Positions 1 through 10,058 of a stretch of DNA of 64,000 nt are shown here, in pieces. The stretch is from Roseivirga pacifica (GTDB taxonomy: Bacteria > Bacteroidota > Bacteroidia > Cytophagales > Cyclobacteriaceae). The position numbers and the translations under genes are program-made. Below the pieces are notes generated by a model. The model had not been told where the DNA came from. It made no database searches and worked only from the letters and a program-made list of their open reading frames with translations. The stretch's first letter is position 1. Each line of letters opens with the position of its first letter. The stretch lies in contig NZ_FOIR01000001.1 in assembly GCF_900111145.1 (NCBI RefSeq), positions 627,501 to 691,500 on the forward strand, given 5' to 3'.

Positions 1-1297
1 TGGTTGTGGTGCGGCAGCGGCTATTTCCGGAATCTTTAACTCGCCCGTTGCGGGGGTTATTTTTAGCGTAGAGGTAATTCTCACAGATGTTACAGTGGGC
101 ATTTTCATTCCGCTGCTTATCGCTTCGGTACTTGGCTCTATGGTTTCTATGCTGCTTTTGGGTGAAGATGTACTCTTCTCTTTTAACCTTACAGACCCCT
201 TTTTAGCTTCTGACTTTCCGTTTTACATAGCACTTGGTATTCTGTGCGGATTGGCTTCGGTTTACTTTACAAGGTTCACGCTTTTTGCCGAAAAGTTTAT
301 TGGCGGAGTTAAGTCGGTGTATGTTCGCGCAATTGTTGGTGGCTTGGGCCTAGGCCTCATCATCCTCTTCTTCAACCCAATTTATGGTGAAGGCTACGAG
401 TTTATAAAGCTTATTTTGAATGGCCGTGCCCATGAAATATTGCTGGAGAACCGCTGGCTTAATGAGTTTAATGACCAATGGGTGGTGCTTGTTTTTGCAT
501 TGTTGGTATTGCTTATAAAACCATTTGCCACTGGGCTAACCATTGGCGCTGGTGGTAATGGTGGTATTTTTGCGCCTTCATTGTTTGTTGGTGGACTTAC
601 GGGCTTTGTTTTCGCCACGTTTACCAACTTGCTCAACTTGGGCAAGGGGCTTTCTATTAGCAACTTTGCTTTGGTGGGCATGTGTGGAGTAATGAGCGGA
701 GTAATGCACGCCCCACTTACGGCCATATTCTTAATTGCGGAGATCACCTCGGGCTATACGTTGTTTTTACCGCTAATGCTCGTTTCGGCCATTGCATTTA
801 GTACCAGTAGCTATTTTGAGAAGTACTCTTTTTACGCTAGTAAACTCATTAAATCGGGCGACCTAATTCCTTACGACAAGGATAAGCAAGTGCTCAGCAT
901 GATGCAGATTACACGCCTGATTGAAAAAGACCTTTTGACCATTCACCCAGAGCAAAAACTAGAAGACTTGGTAGCCATAGTAAAGAAGTCGAGCCGAAAC
1001 ATTTTCCCCGTAGTGAATGAGGAAAACCACCTAAAAGGCATTATCACGCTTGACGATATTAGGGAGATGATGTTTGATGCTGAATCTCAGAAAAATGTAA
1101 TTGTGGCCAGGCTAATGCATAAGCCACCAGACATTGTTAATTCTCAGGATAAAATGCTAGAAGTGATGAGTAAGTTCGAAAAGACGGGTGCTTGGAATTT
1201 ACCTGTGGTAGATAATGGCCAATACGTGGGAATTGTTTCCAAGTCTAGGATCTTTAACGCCTACCGCATTCAGCTTAAGCGCCAGAACAAAGAGTAG
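1..1297 (+). CDS. CLC-type chloride channel/transporter with C-terminal CBS pair (5' truncated)
   Basis: Voltage-gated CLC family anion channel or Cl-/H+ antiporter of the inner membrane. The open frame already runs from base 2, where it reads GCGAAAAISGIFNSPVAG, the conserved CLC glycine/alanine segment. The gene therefore starts upstream of the window, and the GTG at 95 is internal. Further family marks are the GGIFAPSLFVGG loop (the GxFxP anion-selectivity motif) and a second GVMHAPLTAIFLIAE helix. The last ~130 residues, from about QITRLIEKDLL, form two CBS repeats, usually a nucleotide-binding regulatory module. Only the C-terminal part is visible, so channel versus antiporter cannot be decided. 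Family call is firm. Confidence 0.93.
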   Translation, partial: GCGAAAAISGIFNSPVAGVIFSVEVILTDVTVGIFIPLLIASVLGSMVSMLLLGEDVLFSFNLTDPFLASDFPFYIALGILCGLASVYFTRFTLFAEKFIGGVKSVYVRAIVGGLGLGLIILFFNPIYGEGYEFIKLILNGRAHEILLENRWLNEFNDQWVVLVFALLVLLIKPFATGLTIGAGGNGGIFAPSLFVGGLTGFVFATFTNLLNLGKGLSISNFALVGMCGVMSGVMHAPLTAIFLIAEITSGYTLFLPLMLVSAIAFSTSSYFEKYSFYASKLIKSGDLIPYDKDKQVLSMMQITRLIEKDLLTIHPEQKLEDLVAIVKKSSRNIFPVVNEENHLKGIITLDDIREMMFDAESQKNVIVARLMHKPPDIVNSQDKMLEVMSKFEKTGAWNLPVVDNGQYVGIVSKSRIFNAYRIQLKRQNKE

Positions 1298-1849
1298 ACA
1301 GAAAGAGGGCAATAACTATCACATGCTCAGCACATTAAATTATACACTACATTCCTGAGAAAAGCAAACCCTTCATAAAGTTATCAACAGAAATCGACTT
1401 TAAATAATCACACATAATCAACTGAATAACAGGTAGTTACATTGAATCAGTGGAAAACTGTGGATAAAAAAGCGAAAATGTGGAAAAAAACTATCCGCAA
1501 AAATTGATTCTTTTTTTTGTCTAATATTCAGGCCATTTTAAAGGCATTTTAGCAGCCATAAACTAAGCGCATAGGCTTAATTTTAGAATGCACAAATTGC
1601 ATTGTTCCTACTTCCCAATTTGAAACTTCCCACAGCGGGATTTTGCAAAAGCTTAAAGGAGCCTCATTAAGCGTATATTACCCGCTTATCTCTCAAAAGT
1701 TAGTAATATTATCGGCAGTTTAAGTTCTGTGTATTACACTTAAGTGTATCGCTGTAAGTCAACTTAAAATAGTACAATTGCTATGTTTGAACATCCTGCG
1801 CCTTCAATAGAAATCATTATCTTCATACCCAATTTCAACCAATTCATTT
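1298..1849. other. Intergenic region with DnaA-box-like 9-mers
   Basis: About 550 bases without a gene. An AT-rich part holds a perfect reverse-strand DnaA box (TGTGGATAA, 1459-1467), two one-mismatch boxes (TTATCAACA at 1381-1389; TGTGGAAAA at 1479-1487), and then a T-run at about 1510-1518. No further structure was recognised. It may hold the promoter of the gene at 1850. Confidence 0.4.
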
Positions 1850-2479
1850 ATGATAGAAAATACACACATGATTGGTTTAGGTAGGTGGCTTAAAACTACC
1901 GCCCTCTGCTTAGCGCTTACCTTAAGTTTTCAATCCTTTGCGCAAAACGAGCAGTCGTACAGCATTGGCGACAAAGTGGAGCCTTTTAGCTTGCCCAATG
2001 CTTATGGCCAAATGATCAATGCGTTCGACAATGACAGCAAAGGCTACATCATCGTATTTACCAATCAGCAGTGCTCATATGTGAACTTATACGAATCGAG
2101 AATCCAAGCACTCGATACTAAATACCGTGAGATGGGCTACCCGCTAATAGCCATCGAAGCGGAAATAGAATCGTTTGAGCTTTCTACCAGCGCATTGCCA
2201 GACTACATTAAAAAGAATGCAATTACTTACGACTACCTGATAGACATGGACAATTCCATTTCCAAGTCGTTCCAAGTGCAGAGCAGTCCGCAGGCACTTA
2301 TTTTGGTAAGAACCACAGATGGTTTAAGACTCATTTACTCTGGCAGCATTGATAATAACAGCCGCAGACCAGCCTCTGTTACCCGTAAGTATATTGAAGA
2401 AGCAATGGATGATATTCTTGCTAACAGAACATTGCGACAGCCGCAAACCAAAAGCATTGGCTGCCACATTACCTATTAA
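1850..2479 (+). CDS. Secreted thioredoxin-fold (redoxin/AhpC-TSA-like) protein
   Basis: A 209-aa protein with an N-terminal signal segment (start ATG 1850; an in-frame Met at codon 7 is an alternative and gives a cleaner signal peptide ending SFAQ). The rest matches the thioredoxin-like redoxin layout: GDKVEPFSLPNAYGQ, then a beta strand ending in NQQCSYVNLYESRI, where one Cys sits at the nucleophile position, followed by a cis-Pro-type segment (VQSSPQALIL). The C-terminus ends KSIGCHITY, like the GCxIKW tail of this subfamily. It lacks a CxxC pair, so a peroxiredoxin-like or degenerate role is more likely than disulfide reductase. Acts in the periplasm or outside (inferred). The 3' end overlaps the convergent GH3-like gene by 4 bases. 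Confidence 0.75.
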   Translation: MIENTHMIGLGRWLKTTALCLALTLSFQSFAQNEQSYSIGDKVEPFSLPNAYGQMINAFDNDSKGYIIVFTNQQCSYVNLYESRIQALDTKYREMGYPLIAIEAEIESFELSTSALPDYIKKNAITYDYLIDMDNSISKSFQVQSSPQALILVRTTDGLRLIYSGSIDNNSRRPASVTRKYIEEAMDDILANRTLRQPQTKSIGCHITY

Positions 2480-4005
2480 GCCTCTGCTCCTTGTAGCATT
2501 TCCAGCAAATCGTCAAGGTATTCTCGAGTATTGGAAAGCCTCGGCACTTTGTTTTGACCACCAAGCTTGCCTCGCTTTTTCATCCATCGGTAGAAACAGC
2601 CAGGCTCGGCCTTATGCACTATTGGCAAACTGAGCGCCAATCCTTTGTGCCTTTTAGCATCGTAATCGGAGTTGATCTTACGCAACGATGCATCCAAAGC
2701 CTTAGTAAACTCTTCTAAATCGTTAGGCTCATCTGTAAACTCAATCACCCATTCGTGGGCACCCTTTTCGTTCTCACCAAAATACTTTGGTGCAGCCGTA
2801 AAGTTGATAACCTCAGCACCGGTTTGCTCAGCAGCTATTGAAACTGCGCGTTCGGCATTTTCCACCACCACTTCTTCACCAAAGGCATTTATAAAGTGTT
2901 TGGTACGGCCAGAAATTTTTATGCGATAAGGACTTACTGAGGTAAACTGAACCGTATCGCCAATTTTATATCGCCAAAGACCCGCATTGGTCGAAATAAG
3001 GATGGCATATTGCTCACCAACTTTCACATCGCCAAGCCCGATTACTTTCGGATCGTCCTTATGTATTTCCTCGTAAGGAATAAACTCGTAGTAAACGCCA
3101 TAATCCAGCATCAGCAGCATTTCGTCTGAGTTCTTTTGGTCTTGAATACCGAAAAATCCTTCCGATGCATTATATGTCTCTAGATAACTGATGCCTTCTG
3201 GCCCAGTAAGTTTTTTGAAAATACCTTTATAAGGGCCAAAAGCAACCGCTCCGTGAAAGAACACCTCTAAGTTTGGCCACACTTCTTTAATGTGTTTAGC
3301 ACCGGTTATCTCTAAAATGCGCTGTAGTAAAACGATTGTCCAAGTAGGCACACCAGAAATACTCGTTACATTTTCTTCTATGGTGTGGTTGGCCATTTTC
3401 TCAATCTTCTCCTCCCACTCATCCATTAAGGCTATGTCTAAGCTTGGGGTACGCACAAAACGCGTCCAATACGGTAAATTAGACATGATAACCGCTGACA
3501 CATCTCCATAAAACGATTCGCTTTCGCTATCGAACTGATTGACTTGCTGGCTACCGCCAATAGTTAGCCCCTTTCCATCAAACATTTCCGTTTCAGGAAA
3601 ATTGTTGCAGTAAATGGAGAGCATGTCTTTTCCACCTTTAAAGTGGCAGTCTTCTAACGCCTCGTAAGAAACAGGGATAAATTTGCTGCGGGCATTGGTA
3701 GTACCCGATGACTTGGCAAACCACTTAATATCCGAAGGCCAAAGCAGGTTTTGCTCTCCCTTCATATTACGTTCTATGTAAGGGTGAATATCTTCGTAGG
3801 CAAAAACAGGCACTTGCTTTCTAAACTGTTCTTGGTTAGAAACCTCAGCGAATCCATGTGTTTTGCCAAATTCAGTGTTTTTTGCTTCGGAAATAAGTTT
3901 CGTAAATAACTCGTCTTGTACTTCCAATGGGTATTTCATAAAAAGCTCGATGTCGTGCATCCGCTTTTTCATTACCCAAGTGATGATGGAATTAATGATT
4001 GCCAA
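2476..4005 (-). CDS. GH3 auxin-responsive-promoter family protein
   Basis: A 509-aa member of the GH3 superfamily of acyl-adenylate-forming enzymes, common in Bacteroidota with unknown substrate. Visible marks are an N-terminal VMKKRMHDIELFMKYP helix, the nucleotide-binding SSGTTNARSKFIP loop at about residues 98-110, and LWRYKIGDTVQFTS near residue 343. The reading frame begins with TTG at 4005-4003, directly after the TGA stop of lptB. The N-terminus encoded from this TTG looks like family N-termini, so TTG is preferred to the ATG 11 codons later. Co-transcription with lptB is inferred from the zero-base spacing. The native reaction is unknown. Confidence 0.88.
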   Translation of the reverse strand: MAIINSIITWVMKKRMHDIELFMKYPLEVQDELFTKLISEAKNTEFGKTHGFAEVSNQEQFRKQVPVFAYEDIHPYIERNMKGEQNLLWPSDIKWFAKSSGTTNARSKFIPVSYEALEDCHFKGGKDMLSIYCNNFPETEMFDGKGLTIGGSQQVNQFDSESESFYGDVSAVIMSNLPYWTRFVRTPSLDIALMDEWEEKIEKMANHTIEENVTSISGVPTWTIVLLQRILEITGAKHIKEVWPNLEVFFHGAVAFGPYKGIFKKLTGPEGISYLETYNASEGFFGIQDQKNSDEMLLMLDYGVYYEFIPYEEIHKDDPKVIGLGDVKVGEQYAILISTNAGLWRYKIGDTVQFTSVSPYRIKISGRTKHFINAFGEEVVVENAERAVSIAAEQTGAEVINFTAAPKYFGENEKGAHEWVIEFTDEPNDLEEFTKALDASLRKINSDYDAKRHKGLALSLPIVHKAEPGCFYRWMKKRGKLGGQNKVPRLSNTREYLDDLLEMLQGAEA

Positions 4006-4737
4006 TCAGATCTTTCGTTTTAGTTCAAAGTGTTTTCCTAGGTATACTTTTCTCACCTGCTCATCGGCTGCCAATTCTTCGGCAGTACCTGCTTTTAGCA
4101 ACTTGCCCTCAAACATTAAATAAGCACGGTCAGTAATCGACAACGTTTCTTGAACGTTATGGTCGGTTATTAATATACCAATATTGCGGTCTTTTAGTTT
4201 AGCAACTATGGTCTGAATTTCTTCAACAGCAATTGGATCTACACCAGCGAAAGGCTCATCGAGCAACACAAACTTAGGGTCAACTGACAGAGCGCGAGCT
4301 ATTTCCGTTCTTCTTCTTTCTCCACCCGAAAGCACACGACCTAAATTTTTTCTTACATGAGTTAAGCTAAATTCTTCGAGCAAAGATTCCATTTTCTCTT
4401 TTTGCTCTTGTTTGGAAAGGTCCGTCATTTCCAGAACAGCCATAATGTTTTGCTCAACAGTTAGCTTTCTGAAAACCGAAGGCTCCTGCGCCAAATAGCC
4501 AATACCCATTTGGGCACGCTTAAACATTGGCTGTGGCGTAATGTCCTTTCCATCTAAAAATATATGACCTTCATTTGGCTTAATCAGGCCCACAATCATG
4601 TAGAAAGAAGTGGTTTTACCAGCACCATTCGGCCCTAGCAAACCAACAATTTCGCCTTGTTTCACCTCTACTGAGATGTCGTTAACAACCTTTCTTTTCT
4701 TATAAATCTTAATGAGGTGCTCTGCGCTCAGCTTCAT
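4006..4737 (-). CDS. lptB: LPS export ABC transporter ATP-binding protein LptB
   Basis: The cytoplasmic ATPase that powers LptFG-driven lipopolysaccharide extraction from the inner membrane. The 243-aa length is normal. Walker A GPNGAGKT lies at residues 35-42, the Q-loop in [13 protein letters not shown] at about 80-92, the ABC signature LSGGE at 136-140, Walker B FVLLDEP at 156-162 and the switch His in ITDH at 193. The [13 protein letters not shown] and [13 protein letters not shown] stretches are typical of LptB rather than generic ABC proteins. The start is ATG at 4737. It lies 20 bases downstream of recJ and just before the GH3-like gene, so the three are probably one leftward operon. 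Confidence 0.95.
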   Translation of the reverse strand: MKLSAEHLIKIYKKRKVVNDISVEVKQGEIVGLLGPNGAGKTTSFYMIVGLIKPNEGHIFLDGKDITPQPMFKRAQMGIGYLAQEPSVFRKLTVEQNIMAVLEMTDLSKQEQKEKMESLLEEFSLTHVRKNLGRVLSGGERRRTEIARALSVDPKFVLLDEPFAGVDPIAVEEIQTIVAKLKDRNIGILITDHNVQETLSITDRAYLMFEGKLLKAGTAEELAADEQVRKVYLGKHFELKRKI

Positions 4738-4757
4738 AGGGCGTAAAAATAATGGAA

Positions 4758-6458
4758 TCAGTCGAACTTAATATCTTTCACAAAAAGCTGCAGCGATTTG
4801 ATGCCACGGAAATCATTTTCTTCAATGGTAAATGCGAGGTGAAAACGCATACCACTATCAATCAGATCAACATATTCACCAAAGCCAAAACCAATGGCCT
4901 CAATGGCGGCATCGGTACCTTCTTGGTTCACCGTGAACTTTAGGTGTTCTCCCTTTAGCACCTTGGCATTAGTTGCATGTACATTCTCAGCCACAAATAC
5001 TGGCTGCATGTTTTTAGGACCAAACGGCCCCATTTTATTGATGATATTGAAAAAACGTTCGTTGATTTCGTCCAGGTAAATCACCGTATCAATAGTAATT
5101 ACAGGCTTAAGCTGCTCTTGGGTAATTCTGCTCGAAACCACCTCCTCGAACTTCTTCTTAAAGGCATCTACATTTTCCGATGGCATGGTAACACCTGCAG
5201 CATACATATGGCCACCATACTGCTCCAATAGCTCAGAACATTCCGTAATGGCCGAATACACATCAAAACCGTGAACCGAACGAGCCGAACCGGTAACCAT
5301 ATCGTTCGATTCGGTAAGGATTACGGTTGGCTTATAGTACTTTTCGATACAGCGAGAAGCCACAATACCGATTACGCCTTTGTGCCAGTCGTTTTTGAAA
5401 AGCACGGTAGATTTGGCATTCAACATGGTTTCGCTAGATGAAATCATGTCCAAGGCCTCCTCGGTAATGGTACTATCAAAGTTTCTTCGCTCGTCATTCT
5501 TATCGTTAATGGCATCGGCTAATGCCTCGGCCTCATCTATTGTTTTGGCCAATAGCAGGTCCACGGCAGCTCCGGCATGGTCCATTCTGCCTGCAGCATT
5601 TATACGCGGACCAATCCCAAATACAATACCAGAAATGGTGAGCTCCTTCCTACTTTTGCAAAGATTAACAAGTGCCTGAAGCCCCGGCCTTGGCGCAGCA
5701 TTGAGTTTGCGCAGACCAAAGTAAGCCAGCACGCGATTTTCACCGGTAATAGGCACAATATCGGAGGCAATACTTACCGCCAATAAATCCAGGTATTGCA
5801 AGAGCCTGTTTTCCTCAATTTCTTCCAATTGGCAATAGGCTTGCAACAACTTAAAGCCTACACCGCAACCCGAAAGCTCTTTATAGGGGTAATCGCAATC
5901 TGTTCTTTTGGGGTCGAGCACTGCCGTAGCAGCGGGCAGTTCATCGCCCGGCATATGGTGATCACAAATGATTACATCTATACCTAAAGCATTTGCCTGA
6001 TTAACACGGTCAACAGCTTTAATCCCGCAATCGAGCGTTACTATTAGCGAAAAGCCGTTTTCAGCAGCATATTCAATTCCTTGCTCAGAAACACCGTAAC
6101 CTTCCTGATATCTATCGGGAATGTAAAAGGCTAGCTTGTCGTAAAATTCTGATAAAAAGCCGAAGAAAGTAGCCACGGCCGTAGTACCATCTACATCGTA
6201 ATCTCCATAAACTAAAATAGATTCGCCCTGATGAATTGCTGTGGACAAGCGCTTGGCGGCTATATCCATATCTTTCATTAGAAATGGATCGTGCAGTTGC
6301 TCGAGCGATGGCTTAAAGAAGGACTTTGCACCATCTAAATCGCCAATTCCACGCTGATTTAAAACTCTTGCTAAGCTCTCCGAAACGTTTAACTCTTGTT
6401 GCAAAGTGCTTACTACATCACCATCAAATTCCTCTTCAAAAATCCAGCGCTTTTGCAT
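4758..6458 (-). CDS. recJ: Single-stranded-DNA-specific exonuclease RecJ
   Basis: 5'-3' ssDNA exonuclease of recombination and mismatch repair; cytoplasmic. The 566 aa show the DHH phosphoesterase motifs: DYDVDGTT at residues 86-93, a TLDCGIK motif near 141 and [11 protein letters not shown] at about 165-175. The DHHA1 half contains [12 protein letters not shown], and a GGHMYAAG motif lies near residue 410. A C-terminal OB-like domain follows. Length and order match bacterial RecJ. The start is ATG at 6458. A strong leftward terminator separates it from the upstream SPOR-like gene, so it probably has its own promoter at about 6460-6490. Confidence 0.95.
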   Translation of the reverse strand: MQKRWIFEEEFDGDVVSTLQQELNVSESLARVLNQRGIGDLDGAKSFFKPSLEQLHDPFLMKDMDIAAKRLSTAIHQGESILVYGDYDVDGTTAVATFFGFLSEFYDKLAFYIPDRYQEGYGVSEQGIEYAAENGFSLIVTLDCGIKAVDRVNQANALGIDVIICDHHMPGDELPAATAVLDPKRTDCDYPYKELSGCGVGFKLLQAYCQLEEIEENRLLQYLDLLAVSIASDIVPITGENRVLAYFGLRKLNAAPRPGLQALVNLCKSRKELTISGIVFGIGPRINAAGRMDHAGAAVDLLLAKTIDEAEALADAINDKNDERRNFDSTITEEALDMISSSETMLNAKSTVLFKNDWHKGVIGIVASRCIEKYYKPTVILTESNDMVTGSARSVHGFDVYSAITECSELLEQYGGHMYAAGVTMPSENVDAFKKKFEEVVSSRITQEQLKPVITIDTVIYLDEINERFFNIINKMGPFGPKNMQPVFVAENVHATNAKVLKGEHLKFTVNQEGTDAAIEAIGFGFGEYVDLIDSGMRFHLAFTIEENDFRGIKSLQLFVKDIKFD

Positions 6459-6494
6459 AACTCCAAGTTAACAAATAAATATTTTCACACGCAT

Positions 6495-6527
6495 AAAAAA
6501 AGCAGTGCCACGCTTTTGGGCACTGCT
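6495..6527 (-). terminator. Rho-independent terminator of the fumC/SPOR-like transcript
   Basis: A perfect 9-bp stem (agcagtgcc at 6501-6509 with ggcactgct at 6519-6527) is flanked at its left by six A residues, which on the minus strand form the U-tract. It lies 22 bases after the stop of the SPOR-like gene and would end leftward transcription before recJ. Confidence 0.85.
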
Positions 6528-6548
6528 CAAAACAAAAAACTGTAAAAC

Positions 6549-7202
6549 TTATTTAGACCCTTCAGGAAGATCTATCACCTCTTTGAGAGGAACGCGTTGG
6601 TTGTCTTTGTAAGGAACGATCCAGGCATCTTCAACACCCATCTCCCTTAAATATCTCTTAAGCACGTTGGCATCTTCATAGTTTCTGAAGTTACCAATTA
6701 CATACTTGCGTAGCTCTTGTGCTTCTTCCTCACTAAACTCCTTAGAGGTTTCAGCATACTTTTCAAGATCCATTTTGCGGAAAGCACCTACCTGAACTTT
6801 GAATACCACACCAACACTAAAGTCTTCGCCATTTACCATATTCGGATTATAGGCCGGTTGCTTTAGTTGTGCTTTTAGGTTTTCGAGCTCGCGCTGAGCA
6901 GCTTGGTAAGCTGCTTGCATGCGGGTTACTTGCTTTTGCAAATCGCTAATCTGAAGATCCTTAGACGTTACTTGCTCCTCTAAAGAATTGATTTCGCCTT
7001 CTTGCGCAGCGAGTGCTGCTTTTTGCGAAGAATTTTCTTCATAAAGCGTTCGGAAGTCTTCTACCGACATCTTCTTCTTGCGCTTTTTCCACTCTTTCTT
7101 TTCTTTTCTGGTAAGCGGACGTTGCTCAGAGCTTTGCGCCAATGCAATAGTGGCCACAAATACTCCGACTAAAAGCAAAATATATGGTCTGGTGTTTTTC
7201 AT
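6549..7202 (-). CDS. Secreted coiled-coil protein with SPOR-like C-terminus
   Basis: 217 aa with a signal peptide (ILLLVGVFVATIALAQ). It is followed by a very basic stretch (RKEKKEWKKRKKKM), a coiled coil at about residues 55-115 (EGEINSLEEQVTSKD and heptads after it), and a C-terminal ~85-residue segment that starts VVFKVQVGAFR and ends WIVPY, the layout of SPOR peptidoglycan-binding repeats in Bacteroidota. Likely an envelope protein that contacts denuded glycan or a cytoskeletal partner; this is inference. It lies 39 bases downstream of fumC on the same strand and ahead of a terminator, so the pair is probably co-transcribed. Confidence 0.7.
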   Translation of the reverse strand: MKNTRPYILLLVGVFVATIALAQSSEQRPLTRKEKKEWKKRKKKMSVEDFRTLYEENSSQKAALAAQEGEINSLEEQVTSKDLQISDLQKQVTRMQAAYQAAQRELENLKAQLKQPAYNPNMVNGEDFSVGVVFKVQVGAFRKMDLEKYAETSKEFSEEEAQELRKYVIGNFRNYEDANVLKRYLREMGVEDAWIVPYKDNQRVPLKEVIDLPEGSK

Positions 7203-7241
7203 CTTTCTAGCTGATAATTACGACAAATTAGGATATTAAAT

Positions 7242-8642
7242 TCAGCTTTTCAAGCTACCAATCATATCTTCAGGGCGTACCCACTCATCGAATTCCTCTG
7301 CAGTAAGGTAGCCAAGGTTTACAGCCTCCTCTTTTAAAGTAGTGCCATTTTCATGAGCGGTCTTGGCAATTTTAGCTGCCTTTTCATAGCCAATTTTTGT
7401 ATTCAAGGCAGTTACAAGCATCAATGAGTTGTTTAAGTGCGACTCAATGCTCTTGTAATTTGGCTCAATTCCGATGGCACAATTCTCTTCGAAAGAAACA
7501 CATGCATCGCCAATCAATCTAGCCGACTGCAATACATTGTAAGCCATTACAGGTTTGAATACGTTCAACTCGTAATGCCCTTGCGTACCACCAATAGTTA
7601 CAGCCACATCGTTACCCATTACTTGGGCACAAACCATTGTCATGGCCTCGCACTGCGTAGGGTTAACTTTGCCCGGCATAATAGATGAACCCGGCTCGTT
7701 TGAAGGAATAATGATCTCGCCAATTCCAGAACGAGGACCAGAAGCCAACATACGAATGTCGTTAGCGATTTTATTTAGCGAAACAGCCAGTTGCTTCAAG
7801 GCTCCGTGTGCCTCCACCAAAGCATCGTGGGCTGCAAGTGCTTCGAATTTATTTTCGGCAGTTACGAAAGGCAAACCGGTAAACTCAGCAATTTTCTCAG
7901 CCACCAATTCTGCATAACCTTCTGGGGTGTTGATTCCTGTACCTACTGCAGTACCACCAAGCGCCAACTCCGAAAGGTGATCTAATGTATTTCTCAATGC
8001 TTTCAAGCCATGGTCTAGCTGAGAAACGTAGCCAGAAAATTCCTGACCCAAAGTAAGTGGCGTAGCGTCCATCAAGTGCGTTCTACCAATTTTCACCACT
8101 TTCATAAAGGCATCAGACTTGGCCTTAAGGGTATTTCTTAATTGCTCAACACCCGGAATGGTAGTTTCCACTATCATTTTATAGGCAGCAATGTGCATGC
8201 CCGTTGGGTAAGTATCGTTAGACGATTGCGATTTGTTCACATCGTCATTTGGGTGAATAGCACGATCGCCTTCGCCTAATGTACCACCGTTTATTACATG
8301 TGCGCGATTGGCAATTACCTCGTTGGTATTCATGTTCGACTGTGTACCCGAACCTGTTTGCCAAACCACCAATGGAAATTGATCGTCATGCTTTCCTTCT
8401 AAGATCTCGTCACAAACGGCCGAGATCAAATCTCTTTTCTCTTCAGTAAGAACACCCAGCTGGCAGTTGGTGTGCGCTGCAGCCTTCTTTAAATAAGCAA
8501 AGCCATAAACCACCTCTAGCGGCATGCTGGCTTCTGGCCCAATTTTAAAGTTGTTGCGAGAACGCTCGGTTTGTGCTCCCCAATATTTATCGGCAGGTAC
8601 TTTAACCTCGCCCATGGTGTCTTTTTCAATTCTGAATTCCAT
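7242..8642 (-). CDS. fumC: Class II fumarate hydratase
   Basis: Iron-independent fumarase that interconverts fumarate and L-malate in the TCA cycle; cytoplasmic homotetramer. The 466-aa length is normal for the family. The superfamily signature [15 protein letters not shown] lies near residues 316-330, and [12 protein letters not shown] (about 97-108) and [19 protein letters not shown] (about 184-202) carry the substrate-site Thr/Ser, Asn and His residues. The C-terminal [15 protein letters not shown] tail is also typical. The start is ATG at 8642 with no clear Shine-Dalgarno, as usual in this phylum. Confidence 0.97.
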   Translation of the reverse strand: MEFRIEKDTMGEVKVPADKYWGAQTERSRNNFKIGPEASMPLEVVYGFAYLKKAAAHTNCQLGVLTEEKRDLISAVCDEILEGKHDDQFPLVVWQTGSGTQSNMNTNEVIANRAHVINGGTLGEGDRAIHPNDDVNKSQSSNDTYPTGMHIAAYKMIVETTIPGVEQLRNTLKAKSDAFMKVVKIGRTHLMDATPLTLGQEFSGYVSQLDHGLKALRNTLDHLSELALGGTAVGTGINTPEGYAELVAEKIAEFTGLPFVTAENKFEALAAHDALVEAHGALKQLAVSLNKIANDIRMLASGPRSGIGEIIIPSNEPGSSIMPGKVNPTQCEAMTMVCAQVMGNDVAVTIGGTQGHYELNVFKPVMAYNVLQSARLIGDACVSFEENCAIGIEPNYKSIESHLNNSLMLVTALNTKIGYEKAAKIAKTAHENGTTLKEEAVNLGYLTAEEFDEWVRPEDMIGSLKS

Positions 8643-8877
8643 AAGATCTGAATGGTTTTAGATGGGCAACAAATGTAGCCACTGCAAGGCGCTTTTAGAA
8701 AGGAAATGTGCGCAATTGTCTGCTTTGTGGAATTGTGGGTATTATCTTGTGGGTTACAAACCCACATCTCGAACATCCTCGATGCAATCGAGGAAGAGGT
8801 TTGTTGATGTAGTTGAGAAAAGCAAATAAAGTAGAATGATTACGGCTTACATCTAAACTAGAGATTCAGAGGTAATT
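8643..8877. other. Intergenic region with two small perfect hairpins
   Basis: Between the divergent fumC and the small membrane-protein gene. It holds an 8-bp stem (tgtgggtt/aacccaca, 8748-8766) and a 7-bp stem (cctcgat/atcgagg, 8777-8793). Neither has a T-tract. No gene was seen. Confidence 0.5.
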
Positions 8878-9218
8878 ATGGGAGTAATAGGAAGAAGAGT
8901 AGTTGTTATTATTGGGGGACTTTTTAGATGGGCATTTTATTATCGGAGAAAAAGAAAGCCCTTGAAATTGTACTTTGAAAATGAAGATGGCACCGAGGAT
9001 CTAAGACAAAGAAAACTTAACTTTACGCTAGGTGCCTTTATAGTTTTGACTTTTGCGACATTGGTTGCCTTCTTTTTCACACCCTCCCTATCATAGTTAA
9101 GCATCACTTATCTGCAGGCAAAGAAAAGCTAGTTGAAATAACTTATACTATCGACCAATTGGACTTTTCAATTTGGTTCTTATTAGATAAGAAGAACAAT
9201 GTAATTGATTGGATTTAA
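8878..9218 (+). pseudogene. Small membrane protein, apparently frameshifted
   Basis: The first frame (8878-9096, 72 aa) encodes a basic N-terminus, a short charged stretch and a hydrophobic helix (LGAFIVLTFATLVAFFF), then stops. The -1 frame is open from the T-run at about 9071-9076 and runs to TAA at 9216-9218. It reads HTLPIIVKHHLSAGKEKLV and then ITYTIDQLDFSIWFLLDKK, a coherent soluble tail of ~45 residues. The join is at CTTTTTC. This looks like one ~113-aa gene broken by a one-base change, or read through by -1 slippage. No family was recognised. It is in the same direction as the membrane gene at 9246. Confidence 0.45.
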
Positions 9219-9245
9219 GTAAATTATGATTCTTTTAATTGTGAA

Positions 9246-9644
9246 ATGACACGGGCTTATAGATATATATTTTTCAAACTTTATAAGTATGCGACAATAG
9301 TAGAATCTAAACATTCTACAGATGGAGGAATACCGCACTTGATTGCTTTTTGCTCTATTTGTGTACTGATGTTCCTTAATATAATGACAGCCTTTGTTCT
9401 ATTAAATCAGCTTCTTAAAGTTGATTTGTACTTTACCAGAACTAGTGCAACCGTTATAGCCATGCTTTTTATGTCTTCGAATTATTTTTTATTCTTGTTT
9501 AAAGGGAAGTACAAGAATTATGAGCGACTTTTTATTAGTGATAAAAGGAGAGAGAGGGTAAGGACCATTGCATTTTGGGTTTATGTTGTTCTAACCTTTG
9601 TTTTATTCTTCACAATCTTGCCATTATTCGCTCCCCCAAGATGA
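9246..9644 (+). CDS. Hypothetical three-helix membrane protein
   Basis: 132 aa from ATG 9246. Three hydrophobic segments are visible: LIAFCSICVLMFLNIMTAFVL (about residues 35-56), SATVIAMLFMSSNYFLFLF (about 68-87) and WVYVVLTFVLFFTILPLF (about 111-128). A basic cytoplasmic loop KRRERVRT precedes the last one. It resembles the small uncharacterised inner-membrane proteins common in Bacteroidota. I do not recognise a family or a function. It follows the frameshifted small membrane gene on the same strand. Confidence 0.6.
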   Translation: MTRAYRYIFFKLYKYATIVESKHSTDGGIPHLIAFCSICVLMFLNIMTAFVLLNQLLKVDLYFTRTSATVIAMLFMSSNYFLFLFKGKYKNYERLFISDKRRERVRTIAFWVYVVLTFVLFFTILPLFAPPR

Positions 9645-10058
9645 ATCTCCATCTGTGCTCACTAGTCCACTAACCTAACTAGTGCTTACACATTTTGAAT
9701 ACTTTCCTCACAGAACAGTTTTACTCCCGCAAAAGAAGTAACCTTAAAGCCACTCCAAGCCCCTCGTTCCAATAACACTCAAAAAACCTCACAACAAAAG
9801 TTAGCTAACAAGGCGCAATTCACCGATATATCCATTTGAGGGCAAAACATGGTCGAATGAAAAGTTCGTTTACCGATGGCTGGCGTTCGTTTACCGATTT
9901 GCGTCAACATTAAGGGGCATACTTGGCGTACATTTGAATAGTCAAAAACAACAAAACAACTTGGTCAACGATTTACTGTTTGGTCGCAGTAATTCAGCCC
10001 AAAGGCAAAGGCTCACAACAGCCACTAAAAACTCAAAAGCAACATTAATTTTTAAAAC
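9645..10058 (+). promoter_or_regulatory. Upstream region with 21-bp-spaced direct repeat (candidate LytTR operator)
   Basis: 414 bases without a gene. A 14-base direct repeat, GTTCGTTTACCGAT, occurs at 9864-9877 and 9885-9898. The period is exactly 21 bp, two helical turns, which is the classic arrangement of LytTR-domain binding sites. It lies ~160 bases upstream of the LiaF-like gene that precedes a LytS/LytTR pair. Its TTACCGA core recurs, inverted, upstream of the genes at 14168 and 17040. The operator role is inferred. Confidence 0.5.

Noticed and set aside
394-747. Leftward frame inside the CLC gene
   Set aside because: Shadow of a strongly conserved coding region; no family-like sequence. 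The same holds for the other long antisense frames inside recJ, fumC, parB-like and cusA.
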